Assembly (NCBI RefSeq): GCF_024172085.1
Contig: NZ_JAMZDZ010000001.1
Coordinates: 5,456,001-5,520,000, forward strand
Reading direction: 5' to 3'
From: Hamadaea flava
Lineage (GTDB): Bacteria > Actinomycetota > Actinomycetes > Mycobacteriales > Micromonosporaceae
Length of the DNA: 64,000 nt
Below are positions 1 to 6,647 of this stretch, in pieces. The translations under genes were made by a program, and so were the position numbers. The notes beneath the pieces were generated by a model, which had not been told where the DNA came from, did not search any database, and worked only from the letters and a program-made list of their open reading frames with translations. Within the stretch, counting starts at the first letter, position 1, and each line of letters starts with the position of its first letter.

Positions 1-1360
1 ACAGATCGCGCGCGCGGTGCGTCGCGGTGATGCCTCGGCGACGCAGGTCGTCGCAGATCACCTCGACTACATCCGGGCGAACGACGACCAGGTCCACGCC
101 TTCCGTGCGCTGCGCGACTCGGAGGCCGCCTTCGAGGCGGCCGAGGTCGACGACCAGCCTGACCTGGGCCATCTGCCGCTTGCGGGCGTCCCGGTCGCGC
201 TGAAGGAGAACACGCCCATCGCGGGCCTGCCGACCTGGCGTGGTTCGGCCGCGGCTCGGTCCGAGGTGGCCGACGCCGATCACGAGGTGGTCCGCCGTCT
301 GCGCGGCGCCGGCGCCGTGATCGTCGGTGTGACCCGCATGCCGGAATTGGGACTCTGGGCGACCACCGACGACGACTCGGCAGTGACCCGGAACCCGTGG
401 AACCTCGAGCGGACCCCGGGCGGTTCGTCCGGCGGTTCCGCGGCGGCGGTCGCGTCCGGGCTGGTCCCGATCGCGCACGGCAACGACGGGCTCGGCTCCA
501 TCCGGATTCCGGCGGCCTGCTGCGGACTCGTCGGGCTGAAGCCGGGCCGGGGCGTGGTGCCGGCGCAGCTGGGCCGGGAGGACTGGTTCGGCCTGGTCGA
601 GCACGGCATCCTCGCCACCACGGTGGCGGACGCGGCGGTCGGTTTCTCCGTCCTGGCCGGGCGCACGCCGGGCAAGCTGGAGCATCCGCCGCGGCTGCGG
701 GTCGCCGTCTCGCTGCGCTCGCCGGTCGCGGGCACGGCCGCCGACGCGGCCAACCGCGAAGCCGTCGCCACCGCCGCGAACCTGCTCGTCGAGGCGGGCC
801 ACGACACCGTCTCGGCCGATCCGGCGTACCCGGTGGGGTTGGGCCTGCGCGGCCTGGCGACCTGGTTCGCCGCGGCCTATCGGGACGCCGAGGACGCCGG
901 GCTGCTGGACGCGAAGCTCCAGCCACGGTCGCGTCGCCATCTGCGGATGGGCCGCTGGGCCTGGAACCGGGGGATGATCCGCGAAGAGGACCGCGAAGGA
1001 TTCCGGGAGAAGTCGATCGCCTTCTTCGGCGACGGGAACTACGACATCCTGCTGACCCCGGCGTTGGCGCGTACGCCGTTGCCGGCCCGGTCCTGGTCGT
1101 CCCGGGGTTGGCTGTCCAATGTCACGGCCTGCCTCCGCTTCGCCCCGTACGCCGCACCCTGGAACATCTCCGGGTTGCCCGCGTTGACCGTGCCGGTCGG
1201 CGTACGCCCCGACGGCCTGCCCGCCGCGGTCCAGCTCGTCGGCCCGCCCGGCAGTGAGCTGACCCTGCTGGCCATCGCCGGCCAGTTCGAACTGCTGCAC
1301 GCGTGGCGCCGGCACGCCCCGGGGTTTCCGATCGCGGCCACCCCCGCACGGGCGCGGTAG
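1..1360 (+). CDS. Amidase, amidase-signature family (5' end outside window)
   Basis: Amidase-signature hydrolase that cleaves a carboxamide bond; the substrate cannot be told from sequence. The frame stays open to the left edge, where the residues before the first in-window GTG (position 17) read like the usual family N-terminus, so the true start is upstream. Counting from that GTG, Lys63 (ALKENTPIAG) and Ser137/138 (GGSSGGS) fit the catalytic Lys and cis-Ser, and Ser161 in GSIRIPA fits the nucleophile. The glycine run before the nucleophile reads GLGS rather than the commoner GGGS. The gene ends 4 bp from the convergent membrane-protein gene. It could be an indoleacetamide-hydrolase-type or broad aliphatic amidase. 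Family assignment is firm. Confidence 0.9.
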   Translation, partial: QIARAVRRGDASATQVVADHLDYIRANDDQVHAFRALRDSEAAFEAAEVDDQPDLGHLPLAGVPVALKENTPIAGLPTWRGSAAARSEVADADHEVVRRLRGAGAVIVGVTRMPELGLWATTDDDSAVTRNPWNLERTPGGSSGGSAAAVASGLVPIAHGNDGLGSIRIPAACCGLVGLKPGRGVVPAQLGREDWFGLVEHGILATTVADAAVGFSVLAGRTPGKLEHPPRLRVAVSLRSPVAGTAADAANREAVATAANLLVEAGHDTVSADPAYPVGLGLRGLATWFAAAYRDAEDAGLLDAKLQPRSRRHLRMGRWAWNRGMIREEDREGFREKSIAFFGDGNYDILLTPALARTPLPARSWSSRGWLSNVTACLRFAPYAAPWNISGLPALTVPVGVRPDGLPAAVQLVGPPGSELTLLAIAGQFELLHAWRRHAPGFPIAATPARAR

Positions 1361-1364
1361 GCGG

Positions 1365-1877
1365 TCAGAACGGCCGGATCACCATCAGCAGGGTGATCAC
1401 GGCGAAGACCAGCAGCACGAGGAAGCCGGCTCCGGCGACGCGTCCGGTGATGGCGTCGAGGCGTTCCTTGAGGCGCAGGTCGTCGGTGGTCGCGGTCAGC
1501 GCCGAGACTTCCGGCTGGGTGTCGATGACGCCTTCGGAGACCATGCGGGCCGCCTTGTGCAGCGCCGGGACGGCGTAGAAGAACACGAGTCCGAGCGCCA
1601 CCACGTACAGCGTCATGGAGATGATCACCCAAGGCGTGGCGAACTCGTACTTGCCGTCGCTTCCGAGGACCGTGAGTATGCCGAGCACGGCGGTGAGCAC
1701 CGTGCCCGCACCGAAGGCCCGGGTCTGCGTGGCTGCCATGCGTACGCCGTCCGCGCTGCGCCGCTGGATCGCCCGGCGGCCGATGAAGGGGGCGGACATG
1801 AGCGGGCCGACCAGCATGACCGCACTGAGCACGTGCAACGCCTTCAGGAACGTCATCACATTCGCGATCATAGGCAT
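1365..1877 (-). CDS. DUF2269-like four-helix integral membrane protein
   Basis: 170-residue protein with about four hydrophobic segments: near residues 7-27 (ALHVLSAVMLVGPLM), 55-72, 85-105 and 150-168. A polar stretch separates the last two helices. The early ALHVLSA...G pattern recalls the DUF2269 / predicted integral membrane family, in which a conserved His sits in helix 1; I assign this from memory of the pattern only. It converges tail-to-tail on the amidase with a 4-bp gap, and its start lies about 95 bp from the divergent threonine ammonia-lyase. No enzymatic motif is visible, and its function is unknown. Confidence 0.6.
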   Translation of the reverse strand: MPMIANVMTFLKALHVLSAVMLVGPLMSAPFIGRRAIQRRSADGVRMAATQTRAFGAGTVLTAVLGILTVLGSDGKYEFATPWVIISMTLYVVALGLVFFYAVPALHKAARMVSEGVIDTQPEVSALTATTDDLRLKERLDAITGRVAGAGFLVLLVFAVITLLMVIRPF

Positions 1878-1971
1878 ACAAAACGCCTGATCAGCGCAAA
1901 TAACCTTTCGAGCCGGGTGAGCTGGTTGAGCCGGTGGAGTACGCCACCGAGCGCGGTGCGACGATCAGGGC

Positions 1972-3183
1972 GTGACACCTCACCTCGTCAGCGTCGACGA
2001 CATCCGGGCCGCTCAGGAGTTGCTGCGGGACATCGCCCGAGTCACCCCGATCGAGCCCTGCCGGCCGCTGTCGGCCAAGATCGGCGGCCAGGTCTGGCTC
2101 AAGTGCGAGAACCTCCAGCGGGCGGGCGCGTACAAGGTGCGGGGCGCGTACACCCGGATCGCGCGGCTGAGCGCCGAGGAGCGGGCCCGAGGCGTAGTCG
2201 CCGCGAGCGCGGGAAATCACGCCCAAGGGGTCGCGGTCGCCGCGACCGCGCTGGGTGTCGCCGCCACCGTCTTCATGCCCGTCGGCGCGCCACTGCCCAA
2301 GGTCGCCGCGACGAAGGGCTACGGCGCGTCCGTCCAGCTCGTCGGGGCGAATGTGGACGAGGCGCTGGTCGCGGCCCGGGAGTTCGCGGAGGCCACCGGC
2401 GCGATCTTCATCCACCCGTTCGACCATCCCGACGTCATCGCCGGACAGGGCACGGTCGGGCTGGAGATCTTGGCGCAGGTGCCGGACGTCAAGACGATCA
2501 TCATGGGCATCGGCGGCGGCGGCCTGATCTCCGGCGTCGCGGTCGCGGTGAAGGCGTTGCGACCCGACGTGCAGATCATCGGCGTCCAGGCGGCCGGGGC
2601 CGCGGCGTTCCCGCCCTCGTTGCGCGCCGGGCACCCCGTCAAGCTCGACCAGCTCAACACGATCGCTGACGGCATCGCCGTCCTCCGGCCCGGCGACCTG
2701 ACCTACCTGCACGTCAGCAAGCTCGTCGACGAGGTCGTGACGGTCACCGATGAGGAGATCTCGAGAGCGCTGCTCATGCTGCTCGAACGCGGCAAGCTCG
2801 TGGTCGAGCCAGCCGGGGGAGTCGGGGTCGCCGCGCTGCTCAGCGGGGTCGTCGAGGTCGAGACGCCGGCGGTCGCGGTCCTCTCCGGCGGCAACATCGA
2901 CCCGTTGCTCATGCTCCGCGTCATCGAGCACGGCCTGTCGCTCGCGGGCCGGTTCCTGCGCTTCACCGTCCGCTGCGCCGACCGGCCGGGCCAGCTCGCG
3001 GAACTGCTCTCGCTCATCGCCCAGCACCGGGCCAACATCGTCGACGTGGCGCATCAGCGCCACGATCCGCAGCTCCGGCTCGGCGAGGTCGCCGTCGCGC
3101 TCTCGGTGGAGACGCGCGGGTCCGAACATTCGGATCGCCTGCTGTCCGCGCTCAGATCCAACGGGTACGCCGTATCGGCGTGA
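1972..3183 (+). CDS. ilvA: Threonine ammonia-lyase (threonine dehydratase)
   Basis: PLP enzyme converting L-threonine to 2-oxobutanoate and ammonia, the entry to isoleucine synthesis or threonine catabolism. The 403-residue protein has the fold-type II lysine at Lys55 in AGAYKVRGAY, the phosphate-binding glycine loop GIGGGGLISG near residue 182, and a C-terminal ACT-like domain from about residue 325 (FTVRCADRPGQLAELL) that would bind an effector. The length fits the single-ACT, TdcB-like actinobacterial form rather than the longer two-ACT biosynthetic IlvA. The start is GTG at 1972. A hairpin follows the stop. No other ilv gene is nearby, so a catabolic role is as likely as a biosynthetic one. 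Confidence 0.9.
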   Translation: MTPHLVSVDDIRAAQELLRDIARVTPIEPCRPLSAKIGGQVWLKCENLQRAGAYKVRGAYTRIARLSAEERARGVVAASAGNHAQGVAVAATALGVAATVFMPVGAPLPKVAATKGYGASVQLVGANVDEALVAAREFAEATGAIFIHPFDHPDVIAGQGTVGLEILAQVPDVKTIIMGIGGGGLISGVAVAVKALRPDVQIIGVQAAGAAAFPPSLRAGHPVKLDQLNTIADGIAVLRPGDLTYLHVSKLVDEVVTVTDEEISRALLMLLERGKLVVEPAGGVGVAALLSGVVEVETPAVAVLSGGNIDPLLMLRVIEHGLSLAGRFLRFTVRCADRPGQLAELLSLIAQHRANIVDVAHQRHDPQLRLGEVAVALSVETRGSEHSDRLLSALRSNGYAVSA

Positions 3184-3200
3184 CCTGAGCCCGGACAGGG

Positions 3201-3234
3201 CGAAGGCCGCCCCGGCGTACCGGAGCGGCCTTCG
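3201..3234. terminator. Bidirectional hairpin terminator between ilvA and the Tat protein gene
   Basis: A perfect 10-bp stem (CGAAGGCCGC with GCGGCCTTCG) around a 14-nt loop lies 18 bp past the ilvA stop and 17 bp past the stop of the convergent gene. There is no T-tract, which is usual for GC-rich actinobacterial terminators. Confidence 0.65.
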
Positions 3235-3250
3235 TCGTGGTGCGTCGGGG

Positions 3251-4138
3251 TCAGCGCCGCGCCAGCTTGGTCTTGCGAGCGTTCAGGGACTTCGCGAGGG
3301 CGGGAGCCTTCGCGCTGACCCCTTCCGGCGCCATGTAGTTGCCTTCGCAGGCCAGGATGCCGCACAGGTCGATGATGATTCGGGACGGCTTGAGGACCTT
3401 GATGTTGATCGTCGCGTTGTCCAGGTCGAGTGCCGTCTGAACGAAGTTCGAGATCGCCTGCGAGTTCGCCGGGGAGTTGAGGCTGCTGGTGCCGGGCCAG
3501 TTGCCGGAGTCCCAGACCGCGGTGTAGCTGGGAACGACGCTCTGCACGGTCAGGTTGAACTGGATGGCGCAGCCCATGAGGTCGCTGTTCTTGTCGAGCG
3601 CCCAGCTGAGGTCCACCACCATGTCGATTCCGGTGGCGAGGCCGCGCGGCTTGATCCGGCCCGAGCTGCCGTCGAGCGCGTAGGCCGAGCAGGCGAACCG
3701 GCCGTCGGCCGTAGCGGTGTCGACGATACGGATCGGCGTGAACACGTTGGTGAACGGGATGTAGCTGCTGTCGTAGACGCGGGCCTGCAGGCCGCCGCCG
3801 AAGGCGTAGTTCAGGTAGCCGCCCTCGTCGACGACCAGTGCGCCGTCGGGCGCGCCCGCCGGCGGGAACCCCTGCGGGGCCAGGGTCAGGGGCACGCCGG
3901 CGGCAAGAGTGTTGGCCATCTTCGTGTTGGCCAGCGTCAGCGTGGAGGACGCGTTGCTGCTGATCGACGTCGTGAGCGTGCCGGTGTTGTCGGTGCCCTG
4001 AACGATCGGCTGGCCGTCGGTCGCCGACGCCGGGCTGGCGGCCACGGCGGTCGCGACACCGGCCGCTCCGATGCCGGCCGCGACGGTGCCGGCGCGACGG
4101 AGCAGCTTGCGCCGGTCGACGGCGTTTTCTCCAGACAT
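3251..4138 (-). CDS. Tat-exported protein of unknown function
   Basis: 295 residues beginning with a clear twin-arginine signal: DRRKLLRR at about residues 8-15, an Ala/Gly/Val hydrophobic stretch, and an ASPASA site near residue 38. The mature part is beta-rich and contains single Cys residues but no lipobox, nuclease, protease or carbohydrate-binding motif that I recognise. The C-terminus is basic (LARSLNARKTKLARR-like). Proteins with this type of Tat leader and an unknown mature domain recur in streptomycetes and relatives. It lies downstream of greA, but a hairpin separates them, so it is probably transcribed on its own. The product should be folded before export and act outside the membrane. 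Its function is unknown. Confidence 0.7.
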   Translation of the reverse strand: MSGENAVDRRKLLRRAGTVAAGIGAAGVATAVAASPASATDGQPIVQGTDNTGTLTTSISSNASSTLTLANTKMANTLAAGVPLTLAPQGFPPAGAPDGALVVDEGGYLNYAFGGGLQARVYDSSYIPFTNVFTPIRIVDTATADGRFACSAYALDGSSGRIKPRGLATGIDMVVDLSWALDKNSDLMGCAIQFNLTVQSVVPSYTAVWDSGNWPGTSSLNSPANSQAISNFVQTALDLDNATINIKVLKPSRIIIDLCGILACEGNYMAPEGVSAKAPALAKSLNARKTKLARR

Positions 4139-4225
4139 AAAGGGGGATCCTCCCGTGGAAGGCTCGCTTCGTACGCGAGCGGCAAGCCAGCCTGCCAGGA
4201 AGATCCCCTGAGCTTCAATGGGCCG

Positions 4226-4249
4226 AAGGGATGAGACGGATCATCCCTT
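4226..4249 (-). terminator. Hairpin terminator after greA
   Basis: A 9-bp stem (AAGGGATGA with TCATCCCTT) and a 6-nt loop begin 9 bp past the greA stop codon on the minus strand. It separates greA from the Tat-protein gene downstream. Confidence 0.6.
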
Positions 4250-4257
4250 GCCGGCGC

Positions 4258-4749
4258 TCAGCCTGCGAAGGGTTCGAATTTGACGATGCTCACGGTGATC
4301 GTCGCGCCACTGGGCGCCGTGTAGCTCACCGACTGACCGGTCTTAGCGCCCATGATCGCCGCGCCGAGGGCCGACTCGGGGCTGTAGACGGTCAGGTCGG
4401 TGGTGGCAGCGATCTCCCGCGAGCCGAGCAGGAAGGTCTCGGTGTCGTCGGCGTCGTCGTCGAACTGGATCGTCACCACCATGCCGGGGGAGACGGCGTC
4501 GGCCGTCGGCGCGTCGCCCACCCGGGCCGTCCGCAGCAGTTCCTGCAACTGCCGGATGCGTGCCTCCTGTTTGCCCTGCTCCTCACGGGCGGCGTGATAT
4601 CCGCCGTTCTCCCGGAGGTCGCCCTCCTCGCGGCGGGCGTTGATCTCCGCCGCGACCGCGGGCCGGGCCGCGATCAGCTCGTCGAGCTCACCCTGCAGCC
4701 GGTCGAACGCTTCCTGGGACAACCAGGTGTTGGTCTCGGTCGATGGCAC
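4258..4749 (-). CDS. greA: Transcription elongation factor GreA
   Basis: Binds the RNA polymerase secondary channel and stimulates transcript cleavage in backtracked complexes. The 163-residue protein shows the N-terminal antiparallel coiled coil (about residues 10-80) with the acidic tip EEGDLRENGGYHAAREEQ, matching the GreA loop GDLxENxxYHAAxE. The C-terminal FKBP-like domain follows from about residue 85. Length and motifs are standard. In actinobacteria greA commonly neighbours a DUF4307 gene and mca, exactly as here. The start ATG at 4749 has a purine-rich stretch upstream (AAGGAGTCC on the minus strand). Confidence 0.96.
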   Translation of the reverse strand: MPSTETNTWLSQEAFDRLQGELDELIAARPAVAAEINARREEGDLRENGGYHAAREEQGKQEARIRQLQELLRTARVGDAPTADAVSPGMVVTIQFDDDADDTETFLLGSREIAATTDLTVYSPESALGAAIMGAKTGQSVSYTAPSGATITVSIVKFEPFAG

Positions 4750-4810
4750 GGCGGACTCCTTGATTAGATCGGACAGAAGTTCAAACTTAACAGCGTACGC
4801 CCACTGCGGG

Positions 4811-5242
4811 TCAGCTGCTGGTTTCCGCGTCGTGGGGGTAGCAGCGCTCGACTTCGCCCGTCACCGGCCGCCCGTTAGTCGCCAAGTGGTACTCGACGAC
4901 GGTCTGGCTCGGCTCGGCGCCGGCGGTCACGGCGACCGTCGCCCGGCCGACTTCGGCCCCGTCCTCGCCCCGGGCGCGCACGATGCACTCGGCCTGGCCG
5001 CCGTCGGGCAGCCGGACGACGAACTGCACGTCGACCGCGTTCTCGCCGGTGGTGAACCGGGTCACGTCGGCGCTGTAGTCCTGTTCGCCGTAGGCCCGGT
5101 ACAGCCGGAACCCGACAAATGTCATGATCACCAGCAGCGCGACGACGCCGGCCGCCAGCACCGGCCGGGGTACGCGCCGCGGCGTCCGCTGCCGCCCGTA
5201 GCGGCCGGACGGGAATACTGGGTGGGTTGTCTGAGCTGTCAC
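4811..5242 (-). CDS. DUF4307 membrane-anchored protein
   Basis: 143 residues: a cytoplasmic basic N-terminus (about 1-27), one hydrophobic segment (residues 29-47, VLAAGVVALLVIMTFVGF) and an extracytoplasmic beta-type domain with two Cys (in AECIV and ERCYP) that could form a disulfide. This architecture and its place next to mca and greA match the DUF4307 family found in actinobacteria. No activity is known for the family. It is divergent from mca across about 130 bp, so the two could share regulation. Confidence 0.8.
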   Translation of the reverse strand: MTAQTTHPVFPSGRYGRQRTPRRVPRPVLAAGVVALLVIMTFVGFRLYRAYGEQDYSADVTRFTTGENAVDVQFVVRLPDGGQAECIVRARGEDGAEVGRATVAVTAGAEPSQTVVEYHLATNGRPVTGEVERCYPHDAETSS

Positions 5243-5371
5243 AGTGCGGGTCCTCGTGGCGCCAGGTCACCCGCGCCGAGGCCGGTGACCGCGTTGTCGG
5301 TGGTCGGAGTCAGAATGGCTGAGAACCATCATCGCACTGGACCGAGTGCTGAAACCGCAGAGGGAGATCTG

Positions 5372-6262
5372 GTGAGTGAGCAGCTTCGCCTGATGGCCGT
5401 GCACGCCCATCCCGACGACGAGTCGAGCAAGGGCGCCGCCACCATGGCCCGTTACGTCCGCGAGGGCGTCGACGTGCTGGTGGTCACGTGCACCGGCGGC
5501 GAGCGCGGCGACATTCTCAACCCGAAGCTGGCCGGAGACGCGGAGATCCTGGCCAACATGGCCGAGATCCGGCGGGCCGAGATGGCGCGGGCCCGCGAGA
5601 TCCTGGGCGTACGCCAGGAGTGGCTGGGCTTCGTCGACTCGGGCTGGCTGGAGGACTACCGGCCGGAGAACGCCGACAAGCTGCCCGACGGCAGCTTCGG
5701 CCGCGAGGACGTGGCGACCGCAGCGCAGCCGCTGATCAAGCTGATGCGCGAGTTCCGCCCGCACGTCGTGATCACCTACGACGAGGAGGGCGGCTACCCG
5801 CACCCCGACCACATCCAGTGCCACCGGGTCAGCGTCGCCGCCTTCGACGTGGCCGGCGACGCGGAGGTGCACCCCGAGTTGGGCGCGCCTTGGCAGCCGC
5901 AGAAGCTCTACTACCACGTCAGCTTCACCCGTTCGCAGTTCACCGCGCTGCACGAGGCCTGCCTGGCGGCCGGCCTCGAGAGCCCGTACGCCGGGATGCT
6001 GGCCGACTGGCCGGCTGCCCGCGACAAGGGCGACCGGGTCACGACGCGAGTGGAATGCGGCGATTACTTCCCGATCCGGGACGACGCGCTGCGGGCGCAC
6101 GCCACCCAGATCGATCCCGACGGCGGCTGGTTCCGGACGCCGCTGGCAATCCGCCGGCAGGGCTGGCCGACAGAGGACTACCAGCTCGCGAAGTCGCTGG
6201 TGGACAGTCCGACGCCGGAGACCGACCTGTTCGCGGGCGTCCGTAAGGAGGGGCTGGTCTGA
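5372..6262 (+). CDS. mca: Mycothiol S-conjugate amidase
   Basis: Zinc amidase that cleaves mycothiol S-conjugates to release a mercapturic acid for export, part of thiol-based detoxification in actinobacteria. The 296-residue protein carries the AHPDDE zinc motif (His13, Asp16) and a distal HPDH (residues 144-147), as in the Mca/MshB family. Its length and the insert after YYHVSF favour Mca over the deacetylase MshB. I chose GTG at 5372 because GGGAG lies just upstream and the protein then begins MSEQLRLMAVHAHPDDE like its homologues; the open frame further upstream has no homology. Its stop overlaps the next gene by one base. Confidence 0.93.
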   Translation: MSEQLRLMAVHAHPDDESSKGAATMARYVREGVDVLVVTCTGGERGDILNPKLAGDAEILANMAEIRRAEMARAREILGVRQEWLGFVDSGWLEDYRPENADKLPDGSFGREDVATAAQPLIKLMREFRPHVVITYDEEGGYPHPDHIQCHRVSVAAFDVAGDAEVHPELGAPWQPQKLYYHVSFTRSQFTALHEACLAAGLESPYAGMLADWPAARDKGDRVTTRVECGDYFPIRDDALRAHATQIDPDGGWFRTPLAIRRQGWPTEDYQLAKSLVDSPTPETDLFAGVRKEGLV

Positions 6263-6531
6263 TGCTGGCCGAGTTCTTGTCCGACAACAATTTCGGGGAC
6301 ACCCGATCGGGCGGTCTGGCCGGGCCGATGGGCCTGCTTCTGATCGTCGTGCTCGGCATCGCGATCGTGCTGCTCATCCGCAATATGAGCAAGCGCATCA
6401 AGCGGCTCCCGGCCTCGTTCGACGGCGAGCCCGCCGAAGGATCTCCCGTTCAGGAGCTCCGGTACGAGAAGTCCTCCAGCTCTGCTGACCTGGTTGAGGA
6501 GGTCGAGCCGGGCCGGGACAATTCTCGATGA
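6262..6531 (+). CDS. Small single-pass membrane protein coupled to mca
   Basis: 89 residues with one strong transmembrane segment (about residues 22-42, GLLLIVVLGIAIVLLI) and a charged cytoplasmic tail. The ATG overlaps the mca stop (TGATG), so the two genes are translationally coupled. A small membrane protein in this position is a recurrent neighbour of mca in streptomycetes and relatives. It may help place the amidase near the membrane, but that is inference. Its function is unknown. Confidence 0.75.
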   Translation: MLAEFLSDNNFGDTRSGGLAGPMGLLLIVVLGIAIVLLIRNMSKRIKRLPASFDGEPAEGSPVQELRYEKSSSSADLVEEVEPGRDNSR

Positions 6532-6647
6532 TCCATGCGGTTTTTCAGCCGCGGACACTGTCGCCCGCCGAGATAACGCCGTAGCCTTCCCAGCGGGATT
6601 CGCGTCAGCGTGCCAATCAGCCGGAACCCACGAAGAGGGGGTGCGGT

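Noticed and set aside
4640-5371. N-terminal extension of the mca frame
   Set aside because: The extension runs over greA and DUF4307 on the other strand, while homologues begin at GTG 5372 with an upstream ribosome-binding sequence.
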